From Antedon mediterranea (taxonomy: Eukaryota; Echinodermata; Crinoidea; Comatulida; Antedonidae), in the NCBI RefSeq assembly GCF_964355755.1, contig NC_092677.1:9878601-9942600 (forward strand): 64,000 bases of DNA. Reading direction: 5' to 3'. How positions within the stretch are numbered: the first letter of the stretch is position 1; the number at the start of each line of letters is the position of its first letter. Positions 1-14,102 of the stretch are shown one piece after another. The notes below the pieces were generated by a model. The model saw only the letters and a list, made by a program, of their open reading frames with translations, ran no database searches and was not told where the DNA came from. Position numbers and translations under genes: made by a program.

Positions 1-584
1 ACATCAGAGTTATATCGGAGTCAAAGATACAAGGGTATAAAGAGAGTTGTATGCTGATTTAAATCGTGTGCATATCAACACAGCTAATGATATAGGTAAA
101 CATTATGAAAATAATTACTTGGAACCAACAGCGTAAAGTCTATTTCAAAAGCATTAGCAACTGTATTCAGAATCATCACTAAACTATGCTACATTAATTC
201 TGTAATTTCTGATTTAATACCATAAAATGTTATTCCTGTATTATGGATGTAAATGCCTACTTGACCTAATTTCCCATAAGCTTGATTAGTTAATAAACAG
301 CTTGATAGGTGGTAAGAAGAGGCACAGTTAAACGTTGAGATTTATGTCATAATATAATCCTGTATTTCTAAATTTATTCATGCTATAAATATTTTAGTAG
401 TGTTGTTATAATCGCGCCCTGGGATAATAAGCAGCCCTAATGTTGAGTAATTTTCATGGAAGTAGGGCGACCTACTAATTTGTTTCTTGGTTCATACCAA
501 ACTTGACCCATCTTTGTTTGCTTTAGGGATCATGTCAAAATTATTTGCTGCAGTAACTTTTTATTTGTTTAATGAAGTCAGTAA
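1..584. other. non-coding, AT-rich flank
   Basis: I see no coding exon, RNA gene or recognisable repeat here. Open frames are short and have no family resemblance. Confidence 0.6.
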
Positions 585-1357
585 GGGCCTGTTTCTGCTG
601 CAACTGCTCAAAATACGGTATAAAAATATGGTATTTTTTATACCGTATTTTTTAGTACCCCGTTTCTGCTAACAATACTTCTTGGGTGGTCGTGTTAAAT
701 TTCATCTTTTTTACCCAAATTGCCATTCATTTATTTGATCGATAATTAAAAGTCGCAATAGAGGAAGTTTTACGTCTCACTTTCAACAGCCTAGCCCTAG
801 TGAAAGAGATGTTGTGAGAGCACAGAAAACATCGTAATGGGGACAATTAATTCGTTCCAAGTTCCCCGAGTTATTGTATTTTGCAATGTTGTACTGCTTT
901 CGCAGGCTCTTCAGCTTTGAGTTTACTTGCTTTGGAGACAAGTCTATTCCATACTCCTGCTTTATTTTTTTAGAAATGTTTTTATAAATGTGGTTGTCCC
1001 TTTTATTACCTTTTAGTTGGCCAGACATTTTAGCTTCCCCACACACATTTATTTAGTAAAACTGTGACGTCTTCGCTCCACATTTTCGCCGAATATATCT
1101 ATACACGTGTGTAAAGCAGCTGACAGCGACAGAAAATAAAAACACGAATGTTGACCTTTTGTCATGTAAAAAAAAATACGGTATTTTTTATTGGCAGCAG
1201 AAACGGGTACAAAAATTTTGTGGGGAAAATACGGTATACAAAATACGGTATATTTTTTATGAGCGCAGTTTCTGCTGCCAAAAATATACCGTATATATAC
1301 GGTATTCAAAAAATACCCTATAATATACAGTATTTAGTTGGCAGCAGAAACAGGGCC
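585..1357. mobile_element. PIF/Harbinger-like non-autonomous DNA transposon
   Basis: The left end reads GGGCCTGTTTCTGCTGC. The right end is its reverse complement with one mismatch (GCAGCAGAAACAGGGCC). Both sides are flanked by TAA (582-584 and 1358-1360), the 3-bp TWA target duplication expected of PIF/Harbinger elements. Internal copies of the terminal motif (GTTTCTGCT near 663, GGCAGCAGAAACGGG near 1191, GCAGTTTCTGCTGCC near 1264) and repeated TACGGTAT-type palindromes near both ends suggest complex subterminal repeats. The only ORF resembles the Myb/SANT-like companion protein of Harbinger elements. No DDE transposase is present, so the copy is probably non-autonomous. Confidence 0.8.
783..1046 (-). 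CDS. small SANT/MADF-like DNA-binding ORF inside the Harbinger element
   Basis: An 87-residue ORF with a basic helical core: YKNISKKIKQEYGIDLSPKQ (about residues 21-40) followed by KLKSLRKQYN and an aromatic PHYDVF motif. This spacing is like a Myb/SANT or MADF-type trihelical domain, as carried by the accessory protein of PIF/Harbinger transposons that helps bind the termini. The Met at 1046 is the first of the frame, but a splice into this region cannot be excluded. It lacks the second half of a full accessory protein and may be a relic. Family assignment is by pattern recognition only. Confidence 0.55.
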   Translation of the reverse strand: MCGEAKMSGQLKGNKRDNHIYKNISKKIKQEYGIDLSPKQVNSKLKSLRKQYNIAKYNNSGNLERINCPHYDVFCALTTSLSLGLGC

Positions 1358-1360
1358 TAA

Positions 1361-4300
1361 GACAGAAATAAAAACTTCTTAAATAATTGCATATCACTCG
1401 TGTCGTCTTTGACATCGAAAACTTGGTTTACGCTAGGATGCAACACGAGGATGTACGTAGTACATTTTGACCTATCGCAAATTACTTCAGATGACCCTTG
1501 ATTTTGAAATGACTTGTGTTGTGTCCTAATTGAAACCCAGCTTTCTGGTTGTTGTCATTATCATTGGTTGATTGTGTCATCTGTAATCATCAGTTTTGGT
1601 CACATCATTATCAAAATTATTATCGTCGTCATCTCCATCAGTCATTATTGTCATATATAATGTTGCTTTAAAAAGCCTAGTAAACCATGCCATCTGGTCT
1701 CTGTTTGTTCTATTCAATTTCTATTGTTCTTGCTTGTTTAATATTTTCTCATCATATCATGATGATGAGGAACTCGTTGACCATTCTGTAATGCAATTGC
1801 AAGAACATCGGCGAAGTAAAGACTGTTTGCTTTTCGGTGAATGATTGACGCAAGATGTTTCAAATCTGTTGTTTGGCAGCAAGCCGGTGTTAACAATTAC
1901 TTTTAATCTTGATCAAATAAAACGTAAACGTGAAGATTTGTGACGGGTAGTGTGACGAACATGTCATTAACATCTTACGTGAGGCTGGTAGCGAGAAATT
2001 CTGAACAGGTGATTGTCGTTAATTCACAGCCTACTTAGAGGGCTTTTTAATGTAAAGTGATTACTATTTCCACTAAGCATTTGGCACATGCAGCTGTTCA
2101 GATTCAACACGATATATGTGCACCAAGTTTTCCGTGCTCTGAAGATTATCATAAATTTTCTTGCTTGTGCAGTAGTACGATGTGTGGAGGTTCTCATGAA
2201 TTTGTTAACGACAACTGATGTAGGACATGTTGAGCTTTTGCTGCTTGCTTGCAAAGTTTGTTTCAAAATTCAACATATTTACCATAGACGGTAGAACATA
2301 CAGATTTCAATAATACGTCCGCGAACTAATATATCATTCTTGGAACATACTATTCGCTTCATCACGATATTGACAGTTGACTCCAATAATTTGCTAGACT
2401 TGATTGGAATTTTTGTGTGGCTTCATAGTTTGTCTCCAGGTTAACAAGACTGATATTTTGTGTGTTTCCAAATTGATTTTTATTTTTGTCTACAATTCTG
2501 TGTGTTTGATTGCGGACATTTTTTACCGGTATGTGATTTTAACTTTGTCTTCAAACTTGCTATTAAGGCATTACTATTATATATAATAGTAAAATTATAA
2601 TTAAAATATTGTGAAATGAAATGAATAATTAGTAAATGTTTTAGATTTGTGCACATCTTTAGAATACGCTGTGCTGAACACGCTTGCAATGCAGGCTTAC
2701 AGATGGGCAAATGTAAGCTGTGATTATGTTATAATTGACCCTCTAGTCAATATACAGTACTGGTATATACTCTATGCTAAAGTATGAATGGCAGCTTTTT
2801 GTGGCAGTATTAGCTTTCCAGGACTAAAATGACCATTATTGGTATTCTGATTTATAAAAAAAAAATCTGTAAGCAAAGTTTTATCATGCATTTTATTTTA
2901 CATTTGACATAAAATTTTCCAGGGTTGCGTCTACAAGAAACGCCATAACATGTGTGCAGCAAACTCTCGTGTCGAGGTCAATTGAATAGTTAATAACAAT
3001 TAGATTAGCACTTTATATATCTGATCATTTTATTAATATCAGTGAGCCAAAAAAAGAAATTAGTCATCATTTAAGGGGAGTCATCATAATCTTATGATTA
3101 ATAACATAGAAATTATATAATTTGATTGATTATGGAGACGTTAAATTGATCGTAGATCACTGTGTGAGACTGATAACGTGTTAAAAATATCAAAATTACA
3201 AAAAAAAAACACGAGGTGAACTCAGAGTAATAAGTCAACACACGGTGGCATCCCAACTCCTTTAGTATTGTAAATGGTACGCTTAAAGTTTAGTACATTT
3301 TGCTTTAGCTGAACCTTTCTCCCTGTCTCTCACCCTGCCTCCAACTATCCCACCCTGCCTCCAACTATCCCTCCCTACCTCTACCATAGAGATATTATCC
3401 CTCCCCAATTGATTATATGTGAAGTCCTCCTGGATTAAGGTTGAAATTAGATAGGTTAAACAATAACAAGTAATTGCTAGCAATGTTGTTTTTTTGTTGA
3501 CGGATACAGCTGTTCAGAAAACACTTGTTTTTTATACCAACTACCACCATCTGATATATTATTATCCACCATTGAAAAATATCTAATTACTTATGACTTG
3601 ACATATGTTATCTGACATAAGAACAGTCCCATAGTGTTTTTGTTTAATGATCATTTTCTCTCAATACACCTGACTCGATCGCACTTGTTTCGTGTTGAAC
3701 GTCTCTTTCATAATTTATGCGGCTGCACAGGTCTGACTAATTATTGTTTAACATATGTTTTCTGACAATATGATGTGAGTTTATGTTTTGCAGATCGCAA
3801 ATTAAGTCTGAGAATATCTGTGTAATCTATCGTGCCGTCTTTTCATATGAAAAGTATGGCGATGTTGGCTGGTTGCTCTGTATATATTAAAATAGTTCTA
3901 CAACAAATTCTCAAATGTTTTTGAGAATTTTACATTAGCATATTGCATAATACTATATTTTTATGATATTGCTAGATTATACATTGTATTTAAATGAATC
4001 TTTCGAAATAATTAATTCATTCATGGACCAAAATTACTTGCGAATTCATGTTCTCAATATGTACATGGTGTCAAGTAAAAATTACGCAAACATCTTATCA
4101 ATAAATAATTTGTAAAAACTGATACATGGCCCCAAAATTGTGTGTGGGAGTGATCATATGGTATTATTAATAATTCAATTTACTTTATAACAAATGTGTT
4201 TATTTATGTTCTGCTATCTACTTCCTTATTTAATAGGTTAATTAGTTGTTTCCTTGTTTATTCATCTTAAACCCAGCTGCAAGGTAAAAACTTGTAAATT

Positions 4301-7300
4301 AATTTAGAAAAATAAAAATACTTTGTATGTACTCCATGGTAGAGTGTTACAGTTCCAAAGGTTACATACATATTATTATTATATTATATTCCATATAAAT
4401 ACTTAAAATATTATTTGACGCATTTTAGATATTACAAAAAAAATATATTAAAATTCATTGTAAAAAAGATGCACTGTAACAAATCAAAATATATTGTATA
4501 AAACCTTTGCATTTATTTCCTCATACCATAACACAAGCATTACTGATTTGATATAATTATTAGATATTTCTACACTTGGATTTAAATAGCATTAAATTAT
4601 AATTTGAGACATCCTCCCATATAAAAAAATACCTCGCCTTTTTGAATATGCAAGAAATTAGCTCCCTCGTCAGGTGACATAGGAACAGCTTGTGCTGTGA
4701 TCTGAACACTGGTTTATTTCAAGAGCAATGATAGTAATTTGGTCTAGTAATCTGTACCACATGTGTTTCTCATTTCTGTGGTATTTATTCTCAGAGTGAA
4801 AGGTGACTGGAGGCTTGTAAATCGAGTTGATATTTGTCAGATTGCAAGGAAAAGCCCTCCACAGCTTAGACCAATCACAGCGCGCAAATGACTTTTCGCA
4901 GGAAGGGACAGTTTATCTTGTGATGAGTGTAGCCAGCTGTGATATTCAGTTGGAATGTTGTCTGCTCAAATGCATGCAGTGTAGTTTATGTGTTTAAACC
5001 AATTCTGCCAAATAAACCTCGGCCACTTGACCATCTCGCAGCACTTTCTGTTCTCGCGTGAGATCTACCGTGGACCATTTATTGGAATATTATTGCTTGG
5101 ATTTTTATGTTTGATTTGTACACCTTTTGGATTGTTATTGCGGTTTGAATTTGTTGGTGTTTAGCTACTTCCTTTGCTGTTCTTTGAGTGGATTTTATGT
5201 ACGTGAATTTAGTACAGTACAAACTGTGGTATTGTCTTGTATCTGTTTATCTATTATGTTGGACTATAATATTAGCATTAACATAGAATATCTGTTTTTA
5301 TATACAGTATATATTTATTTTTTATGTAATGTCACTATTAAATTTAAAGGTTTTAAATGTTTAAATTTATTTCATACTTTTGTTTCATCCGTTTAGCTTT
5401 AACATTTTCTTTTGGACTAACTTTACACATGGAATAGGACTTTTATTAAAATTATAGTACTGTGAATTCCTATCTGAATTTCGTTTTCAAATTCTTAAAT
5501 AATAATCACCACTCATAATCATGAGTGAATGTGTCTTAATAATATTATATAGTTATTTTATTAACTATGTTATGTATTTATAGTTTTTTCAATTTTTTAT
5601 GAAGTGTACTATGTTATGTTATGTGTTTCTAAAAATATATCGGTTGCCATAATATTTTTTTTTCTACTGCGTTGATTTATAAACCATATTTTCTGATGTA
5701 AACGATAATAAAAAATAAGCAATTTGTTATCGTGAAATGTTGAAATTCCTGTACCAATGTTTAGACTTGTGTCCTTCATAATATTTACAGTTTTGTTAAC
5801 CTATGTCAAATATGGTGTAATTCGCAGTTCCAGTATCGCTTTATATAAACAATATGCCACTGCCTACAATATTAAATAGATTGTTTAGTTTAAGATATTT
5901 GTCTAGGAGCATAGAACTTTGAACATGTTTTTAATTTTATAAGGTTCAATCGACTGATCTTCCTGCTCGCTGTTTCTATCCATGCAGTGCCGCAGTTTGA
6001 TAGATCTTTTGCAAACAGTTTTAAACAAATCAATCCAATTCTAACAAACAATTTTTATTCATGTTCATACTCCTGTGTATGTAGTACCCATTATCACCCC
6101 TTTACTTAAATATTAAACATTTAATTTTATTATATTATATTACTGATGCTTCATATCTCACTTATTATTTTGTAACCATGTTAAAGGGCTAACTGAGACA
6201 AGTCCTAGGTTGGTCCTCTGAACTGTTTATGCTCTGACTGTCTAATAAATAGTTGTATGGCATTCGATGAATTGAAAGTGCTCAGTGCAAATAGACAAAA
6301 CTGTATTATTGCCAATAATAACCTCCCTTTCCTACGTTCCTCCTAACTGACGCTGCCTTCCATCCTCTCTTTTCAATCTTCGATTTTCTTCATTTTGTTT
6401 GCAAACTTTTCTAAAAGAGCAAGCATACCGTTCTGATTTCAGACATTTTTTATTTACACTGAACAGCTGGTGAACTGCCTGTTTTAAAGCCATCAGATAC
6501 AGTTACCTTATTTCTGCCAAAATGAAATATATGATGCATAAATCATTCTGCCGACTTCCAACCAAACATGAATTGCCTAGTGACGATGTGATTAAGATAA
6601 TGAATTTGTTTCTTTTAAAGCACTTGTGAATATTTAACCACTGCTACTCGCAATGTCAAAAATATTTATGTTCTGTGATTTACGTTTTTGTTGCGCATAT
6701 GTAAGGATTTACTGTCCCATGTTAAGACATTCTTAATACATAGTTAATACCCCACTGCATGTTATAATTATGGTGGATAAACTTAATACACGTTTTACCA
6801 TGTAAATCCACGAATAGAATGTTTTCGTTTATAATTATCAATCGTGTGTTTCAGTATATATAATAGGCCTTGTTAATAGTGTAATTATTATTATCACTTT
6901 TTGTTTGACATTTGTTACAATAGTTACCGTCAATGAAATTTACGATGTAATCTTTTCATGACATCATTAACATTGTTTCATCTTACACTTTTTACTACAA
7001 AAACTACACATACAGTACCTGGAATGGATGTACTTTTGCAATCCAATCAATCTCCTGATCTGGGGAAACAAGTGTTAAATTTAGTATTTTAAAAGGTGAA
7101 CACCGTTTTTAATAGCTACCTTCCTTTTTGCAGAATATCAAGATAAAGCATGTATTGCACCCTGTTGTATTCTGTGTTTCTGTTCTGCTAGTATTTGCCC
7201 ATTTTGCAATTGTGACTGATATAACCTTCTATTGTACACATAGACCAGTAAAAGTAGATCCAAGAAAGGAGATCCAAGCAAAATGACAGAAAAATTGAAA

Positions 7301-7811
7301 ATGTTCTGGGTAGATAATGCTAAGTCATGTGACTTTGGCCACGTCATGTGACAATGTTTGATGAATCAGTTTTCTATGTTGTGCTTAAAACACCTGTTAT
7401 TCTAATATTTTTTAATTTAATGCTTTTTTTCTTGTTTTAGATTTAGATTTGGGAAAATACCGTTTGTTCTTGGAATTTCTAATTGATGTCTGTGGATATA
7501 AAGTGTAAGGAGAAATAAAACTGGCTATGCTTTGATGTTCAACATATATGTTTGTATACATATTCTGTTTGAAGGAATTTTCTTGTTAGAAGAAGAAATA
7601 GTCAAGCAGAAATTTTTCTAGGCTAGCTTTTGTCAGCTGCTTGAACTGTTGGTTAACTGTGGTGTTACCAGGTGTAGACCGGTAGCGTGTTTATGCTTAC
7701 AGTTGGACGCCTGTAGTAGGCATTTCTTCAAATTGTCTTGGCGATCGTGTTAAGTATTTCTTGGATCATAAATAAATAAACAAACGTGTTCACGCAAGAC
7801 ATTTTGCAAAC
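1361..7811. other. long non-coding stretch without recognised features
   Basis: About 6.4 kb of AT-rich sequence. All ORFs are short (under 90 codons) and look random. The only local oddity is a pyrimidine-rich tract with a 20-bp direct duplication (about 3331-3372, CACCCTGCCTCCAACTATCC). It could hold UTR, promoter or upstream exons of the candidate exon at 7812. Confidence 0.5.
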
Positions 7812-8061
7812 ATGCGAAAGAACAGTGGAAGTCCTAATCAAAGTTTAAACAGAGTTGATGTTAAAAAAGAACAAGATGTTGATGCGCAGTGTACTCAAAT
7901 TCCTAGCTCGATTCCCGGGCCTGTAATGCCAGCCACGGTAAAATCGGAACAGAAAACAATATCTTTGTCAAAATTAATGCACGCAAGAGCACAGAAAAAT
8001 AACGATTATTATCACGGAACTGGAGTGTTTAGTTTTGAATTTCATCGCCAACCAAATACAA
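7812..8061 (+). CDS. candidate distal first coding exon (possible alternative 5' end of CBFA2T)
   Basis: The ORF opens with ATG at 7812 (AAC before the ATG gives A at -3) after an in-frame TAA at 7773. It runs 83 codons plus one base to a strong donor, CAA|GTAAGT, at 8062. The peptide is polar and lysine-rich with the pieces VDVKKEQDVDAQ and ISLSKLMHARAQKNNDYY; I recognise no domain. Base composition is less AT-rich than the surroundings. It ends in phase 1, which fits the phase-1 acceptor of CBFA2T exon 2 at 42528, so splicing would give a 626-residue protein through a 34-kb intron. It could instead be the first exon of an unrelated gene. Being an exon is likely; the link to CBFA2T is inference. 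Confidence 0.5.
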
Positions 8062-11000
8062 GTAAGTGATTTTGAATTTTTTACCTCTGTTTTTTTAAGT
8101 GAAATCTTTGACTGAGTTTTCTGAATATTCTCTTATACTCTCTTTCTTAAAAAGCTTTCAAAAATAATCAGTACAGGATTTTGATAATATTTACAGACTT
8201 TTTCAAGATTTTTAAATATTAGACATTTCATGATTTTAATGGAAAATGTACAAAAGGTTTTTTTTTCAAGACATCACATCACAAATCATGAGATAAATTG
8301 ACAATATCGTATTTAAATTTGATTTATTCATTCAAATATAAAATAACTTTAACAAAAACTGGGTTTTTTGGTCTTTGTGAATATTTTTAAACTGATCCAT
8401 TATTTCTGGCTGCATATTTTACCCTATAGTATGTTTATTTCAATGTCTCTCCATATAAATACAAAAATTGAATTAAATACCTTTTTTAAACATTTGCACA
8501 AATATTTTTTTTGTTTTTTATTGGTAAATGTTGTTGAATATATGTGATTGTGTATTGAGTCCTTGTGTGAAATTGACCCCCTGCTGTGTTTATTCTGTGT
8601 CACCTGTAAAATAAAGTTTAATAGCAATAATATTTTATAGACTATGGACCTAAAAAAAATCAAGGTTTCGGTCTTGTTTTTCATTTTCAAAGATAAATGT
8701 GTTTGTTTTTTAATTGCAATCTGATCTACCTTGTCCAACTTAGTTACATTTTCGAGGATATCATATCATCTTTAATTTAGATGTCGTTTACATGAAGTTA
8801 TACCTACAGTAGATTTAAATAGATTTAAAATGTTAAAAAGAACCTGGATGGATTTTACACTTGTAAATCATAAATGTAGGCGTGTTTTTATAAACAAGTT
8901 CAGAATGTTGTTTAATACATGTTAGTGATGTGGCATTGTAGGTGACATATGGCAACACACAATACTTGATTGTCTTTTGCATTCTTCACTCCCACATCAA
9001 TAGCCTACCATCTGCTCCAGTTTCTCAGCCATTTCAATCGAAGGTCTCTGTGAATGAAACGACACTTAAATTGTATTAATATTTTATGAATTGAATAAAA
9101 ATTATTGCGTCGACATTAAATTGATAAAAATTGAATGGATTCTCGATTAAAATGACAAAATGGCACTAAAAAATTATGAATAATGAAATAATTTTGTTAA
9201 AAATTACTGTTTTGTTACAACTAAATATGTAGAAATGGAAAACATTCCCATCATTCATATAGAGTTCTTCGATTTCATTTCTAACATCATATCATGAAGC
9301 CTGCAGTATGTACAGTTATAAGTATCTGAAAATGTACATTATGATACTGTGTTGGCAATTATTAAATGAAATTTGAACTCAAAGTTGTTAATTAGCTTTT
9401 AGTAGTATGATAGTGTTTTATAATTTGTTTCTAATAAATAATAACTTGGGAGAGAAATTAATTATTTTAAGAATTGAATAATCGTTTTTGAATCAATAAA
9501 ATTCTATAATTTGACAATTTTTTTTAAAAATAAAATTTGAGAAAATCTAAAGTAAACACTTTGTTAGAATATAAAATATTACATGATAGAATTAAAGTAT
9601 TATTGAAAGGATCAGCTGTGCCTCTGGAAGCCATCTTCTAATTTGAAATTACTGATAGATCTAAAGACACTTTTCAATCTAATGAACTCTGATTGACCTC
9701 AACTTCTAGTCTGCTAACTCCTGCTGGGATTTATAGTACACCACTTCTGATTGGTCAGTGTCAGATAGTTTCTCTGCACTGCCTTGGAATGTTAAATGTT
9801 TATTCAGATGGCAAATAGATTGATGGAGTCAACTTTTAAACAGGTGCTTTGGTTGGATGAATGACAGGGGATGGTTATCAAGGTACCTAGGAGGTTTGTG
9901 GGGAAGGCTAAAGGCATCTTTACTCCATCAAAGAAGTCGTTTTATTGTTTTTCTTCTTTGAAATTGAAGCCAAAGTAGCAGCTGGCTTTAATATCTTCAG
10001 TCATGAACATCAATTTCATATTTCAGCTATAAATAAGAAAATATGGTTGTTTTGTGTTAAATGTTGTTGAGCTATATTATTACAATTCTTTTAAATAACA
10101 AATTAAAGTTGAAATTTAGTACAATACTAGAAAAATTATCAGAAAGAAAAATCTTGCTGTTAGAAATACTGTAAGTTAAAAAACACGGCATAATCAATGT
10201 AGACACATTAATTATGTACATACGAATAAAACAATAAAACATTTTTGTAAACTAAATCTGGGAATAAGTATTTTAAAGCCAATGAGAAAGTTACAGATGA
10301 AAATCCAACAACACCAAGTATTGATTATCAAAAGAACAAATATATATTATATTGTTATTCATTTCATATTTAGTTTTCCGAGTGTGTTGTATAACTATTA
10401 CTTAATAATAATATTATAAAAGTAATCAAAAAATAAGTTTTTAGTTTTTGTTTTTCAATCATTAATAAAATCTTTATTTTCTGAAGCTTTAAACAGAACA
10501 ATAACATCTTTAAAATAGTTTACATGTTGATGTGTTATTTGAGTGTGATGTAATTGGTGATAATATTTTGCATGTGTTTGTAATTTGCTTGTGAGCCAAT
10601 TGGTAATGCATTAAAAAACATCTGAATATATGCCAATAACTGTGCCACAGATGGGGAAATTTCTGAACTATAGAGGGGGCTATAATAGTTGTTAAATAAA
10701 ACTAGACGGAGTGAATAATACATTATTTATTACTAATTTTTCAAATTAATACACCTTTTAATAATTTTCAAAGTGCTAAATAATAAAATATAACTATTTT
10801 AGCAACTATTTCAATAAACATTTGTTTTGAAGTAGAAAAGATGTTGATACCTTTATGAAAATGTTAATATTTCTTTCTGAAAGCACAAGCTACAAATTTT
10901 TCATTCATTGAAATTATTTAATTTATTTAATTGTAAATTGATTAATTTTAAATTTCTACTAAATAATTAATTTGATATAAAAGTTGATTGAAACTAGTTA

Positions 11001-12749
11001 AATTAATTTTCATAATTACCTCTAAATTACAAAAGTAGCTTACAGATACTCATTGAAATTAAGAGAATATCATTAATTCAAGCTCATTGATTGGTCAAAT
11101 AATATGTACCTCTGTGCATTGAAGCATGAACAATCAATGAGTAAAATGTAAATGAAGCTAGGTTATTGATATTATGGTAGGTCTATCCCCATATGGTAGC
11201 ATATAGTTAGATAGGCAGATGGTGTTATTCTTATGAGAACTGTTACCACCTGGCAAGTTTAAACAGACTAGGACCATCCCAGTGTGTTGGTGTCGTGTAA
11301 CAAGTTAAAATTAATTAATATACAATTGGTTATATATAAATATATAGAACATACTGCACTGTACATTTGTGCTACTAATTTTGATAACTTTTTCCAGGCT
11401 AAATCTCTCTCTCAAGATATGTTTTTGTTTTGTTTTTTTATGTAGATGTTACAAATTAGTTTTTTCCTGAAAATGTCATTCTTTTTACTACTTTTTTACA
11501 TAAAAATTTCAGAATCTGCTCTTTTTATTTATGTCGTTAATTTACCATGATCATTTTTATGTGTCAACAACTCAAATTTTATCTATACAGTACCTCAATA
11601 TTTGAAAACGTGATAATACAGTTTATCATAAAATAGATTGTTTAAAAATTAATTAGAAATACTCATTATTATATCTCTTTATGTCTTGCCATATTTGGGC
11701 GTATTTCCCACACTAAAACTGCCATTCGTAGTTCGTAGTAGACATTATTTATTAAGCCTACTAGATTGTGTAATTGTTCAATACAATGATCATTAATTTT
11801 GTTATATCGTTTGTCAGTTGAATACAACTGCAATGATGTCATGTGACACTTGTTTATTGTTGTGTGGCGGCCATCAATGCAATGTGTGTGTTTTATTGAA
11901 TTGTTTGTTGTTCTTAATAGTATTTCATCTGTTGTGTACAGATATAGAATTTCTAGATAATATCATACACAGCTGTTAAGGTTTACATGTTGGTTAGCAC
12001 GAAAGGAACAAATTCTATAGCTTGTGAATATGGAAGGAAAAACTTATGGTGATAATGAAAATGAGATTTTGGTAATTTTCATCCTTTTCATCATTTTCAT
12101 AAATGATGGGAGATGAAACATACAAAATGGAAAAATATTTGAAAAAAGCTTTTGTGAATTTAATTTTGATAAATGAATACTGAGTATTTATTTGCAATGT
12201 ACAGTACCAATTTTTAAATTATAAATCGCAGATACAAACCAATTTAAATTTGCAAGCAGCCTGAAACCATTCCATACCTGTCAGTATACACTGGAAATGC
12301 CATTAGCAGTTTGTTGAAATCACCAAACTAAGAATAGGCTGGACATTACCATTATATTTCGGACGAGTGTCCCATAAGGCTGGAAATTACAAGATGCTAA
12401 TTGCTGCCCGAAATAACAGGCTAGCCTACCACTGTAGATCAGTTTCTGATACCCCGAAAGTAGTCTTTTTTTGTTCCCTCTGCTACTAATAATACAAATT
12501 CATTTTTAACGATCACACACAGAGTGTGTTAACCTTTACTGTAATGCATATTTTTTTATACTGTATCGTTACTTTTTACAGCATGGAGGAATTAACTTGA
12601 GAAAAGTTAAGGGTTCTGAAGCTACAGTATAGAAACACTGTAGAGGGTACTAGTAGGGTTTAGAGCAGGGAAGAGTGAGGTGGTAGGTAATTTAGATTTA
12701 GATGAATGATAATGGAGAAATTCAAGGAGGTAAAAAACTTTAAAGAGAA
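8062..12749. other. non-coding (intronic or intergenic), very AT-rich
   Basis: No exon, RNA gene or transposon is recognised. 12392-12475 is a diverged copy of a short interspersed repeat seen again near 15494. Otherwise there are only A/T-rich runs and short random ORFs. Confidence 0.5.
12392..12475. repeat. interspersed repeat, copy 1
   Basis: It shares the order GCTAATTGCTGCCCGA, GCTAGCCTACCAC, CAGTTTCTGATACCCC and AAAGTAGTCTT with 15494-15565, with small indels. That shows two copies of one dispersed family within 3.2 kb. No ends or class could be defined. Confidence 0.6.
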
Positions 12750-13222
12750 GTAACTTTATAAGTGAGCAAACTTTTATAAGTAAACATATTTTTTTAAGTG
12801 AACACACTTTTATAAGTGAACAAACTTTTATAAGTGAACAAACTTTTATAAGTCACGAACACACTTTTATAAGTCACGAACACACTTTTTATAAGTGAAC
12901 AAACTTTTATAATTAAACACTTTTTATAAGTGAACAAACTTTTATAAGTGAACAAACTTTTATAAGTCACGAACACACTTTTTATAAGTGAACAAACTTT
13001 TATAAGTCACGAACACACTTTTTATAAGTGAACAAACTTTTATAATTAAACACTTTTTATAAGTGAACAAACTTTTATAAGTGAACAAACTTTTATAAGT
13101 CACGAACACACTTTTTATAAGTGAACAAACTTTTATAAGTGAACAAACTTTTATAAGTGAACAAACTTTTATACAGTAATTAAACATATTTTATAAGTGA
13201 ACAAACTTTTATAAGTGTAAAA
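12750..13222. repeat. 18/19-bp minisatellite
   Basis: Tandem units of AACAAACTTTTATAAGTG (18 bp) are interspersed with a longer variant containing AAGTCACGAACACACTTTTT. Blocks of the same unit order recur (about 12838-12960 versus 12960-13085), showing higher-order duplication. Minus-strand frames through it encode KSLFTYKSLFTYK-type repeats, which are by-products of the array and not a gene. Confidence 0.95.
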
Positions 13223-13387
13223 CTTTAGGATGATTATCATATGAGTCTATTGTGAATAAATGTTTGTTGCATTATAATAAACGTTAACAGCAATGATATG
13301 ATTATGAGTTCTGACCTGTAATACATATTTTTACAATCAAAACTGGATGTAAGAAAATTAACATACAATTGTTGGGACAAATATTGT

Positions 13388-13507
13388 CCTCTTCCTTGCC
13401 AAATTACTTGAAGAATTTGTTACCTTTAGCTAGAAAATATCCCCTTGCCCTCTTCCTTGCCAAATTACTTGAAGAATTTTTTAACTTTAGCTAGAAAATA
13501 TCCCCTT
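13388..13507. repeat. 59-bp near-tandem duplication
   Basis: Two copies (13388-13446 and 13449-13507) of a segment starting CCTCTTCCTTGCC and ending AAAATATCCCCTT lie head to tail and differ at only about three positions. This is a recent local duplication in non-coding DNA. Confidence 0.9.
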
Positions 13508-14094
13508 TTTGTGAGCCTAAACCACCTAAAATTATATTATATTGTATGTTGTTTATTTTGTTGATTGATTGTGAAAAACGTGTGCAGTACGTCCCTTGTG
13601 ATCCCATGGCTGTCATCGGCATTGTTGTTCTTGCACGCATCACACTTTTATATCCACAATTAATATTAATTATTAATAAATAGCTATTGATGTATCAAAA
13701 TAAATTGTATGACTGGTGACACCATGGTTAATGTATAAAATGAATACAATTGTTTTTGCACTACATTTATTTTATGTGCAGGCCATTCAAACTTGATTGT
13801 GCTGTGAATCATGAATTTAACAGTCTGGTTTTTTAACAAAGAAGAACGCATACTAAAAATTCCGGACTAGAGGCCACACAATGGCCACACAACACTATGT
13901 AAGCCCCTCCTGAAAATAGTGTTGTTATGAATAAATTAGCAGTATCCACTAATTCAGTAAAGTATATATTTATATCTTAATTTGCAGATTAGTACTTATA
14001 CTAGTATGAAGCATATAGAATATGAATATAAGTAATTGGGTAACCCTAAATCTTGGTTCCTACTTAGTTGTACTGTAATGCAATGACAATCATA

Positions 14095-14102
14095 GGTGCA
14101 AT
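14095..14102. repeat. left target-site duplication of the hAT element
   Basis: GGTGCAAT immediately precedes the element and is repeated exactly at 15407-15414 after it. Confidence 0.9.

Noticed and set aside
12794-13187. Minus-strand ORFs with FTYKSLFTYKS repeats
   Set aside because: By-products of the 18/19-bp minisatellite.
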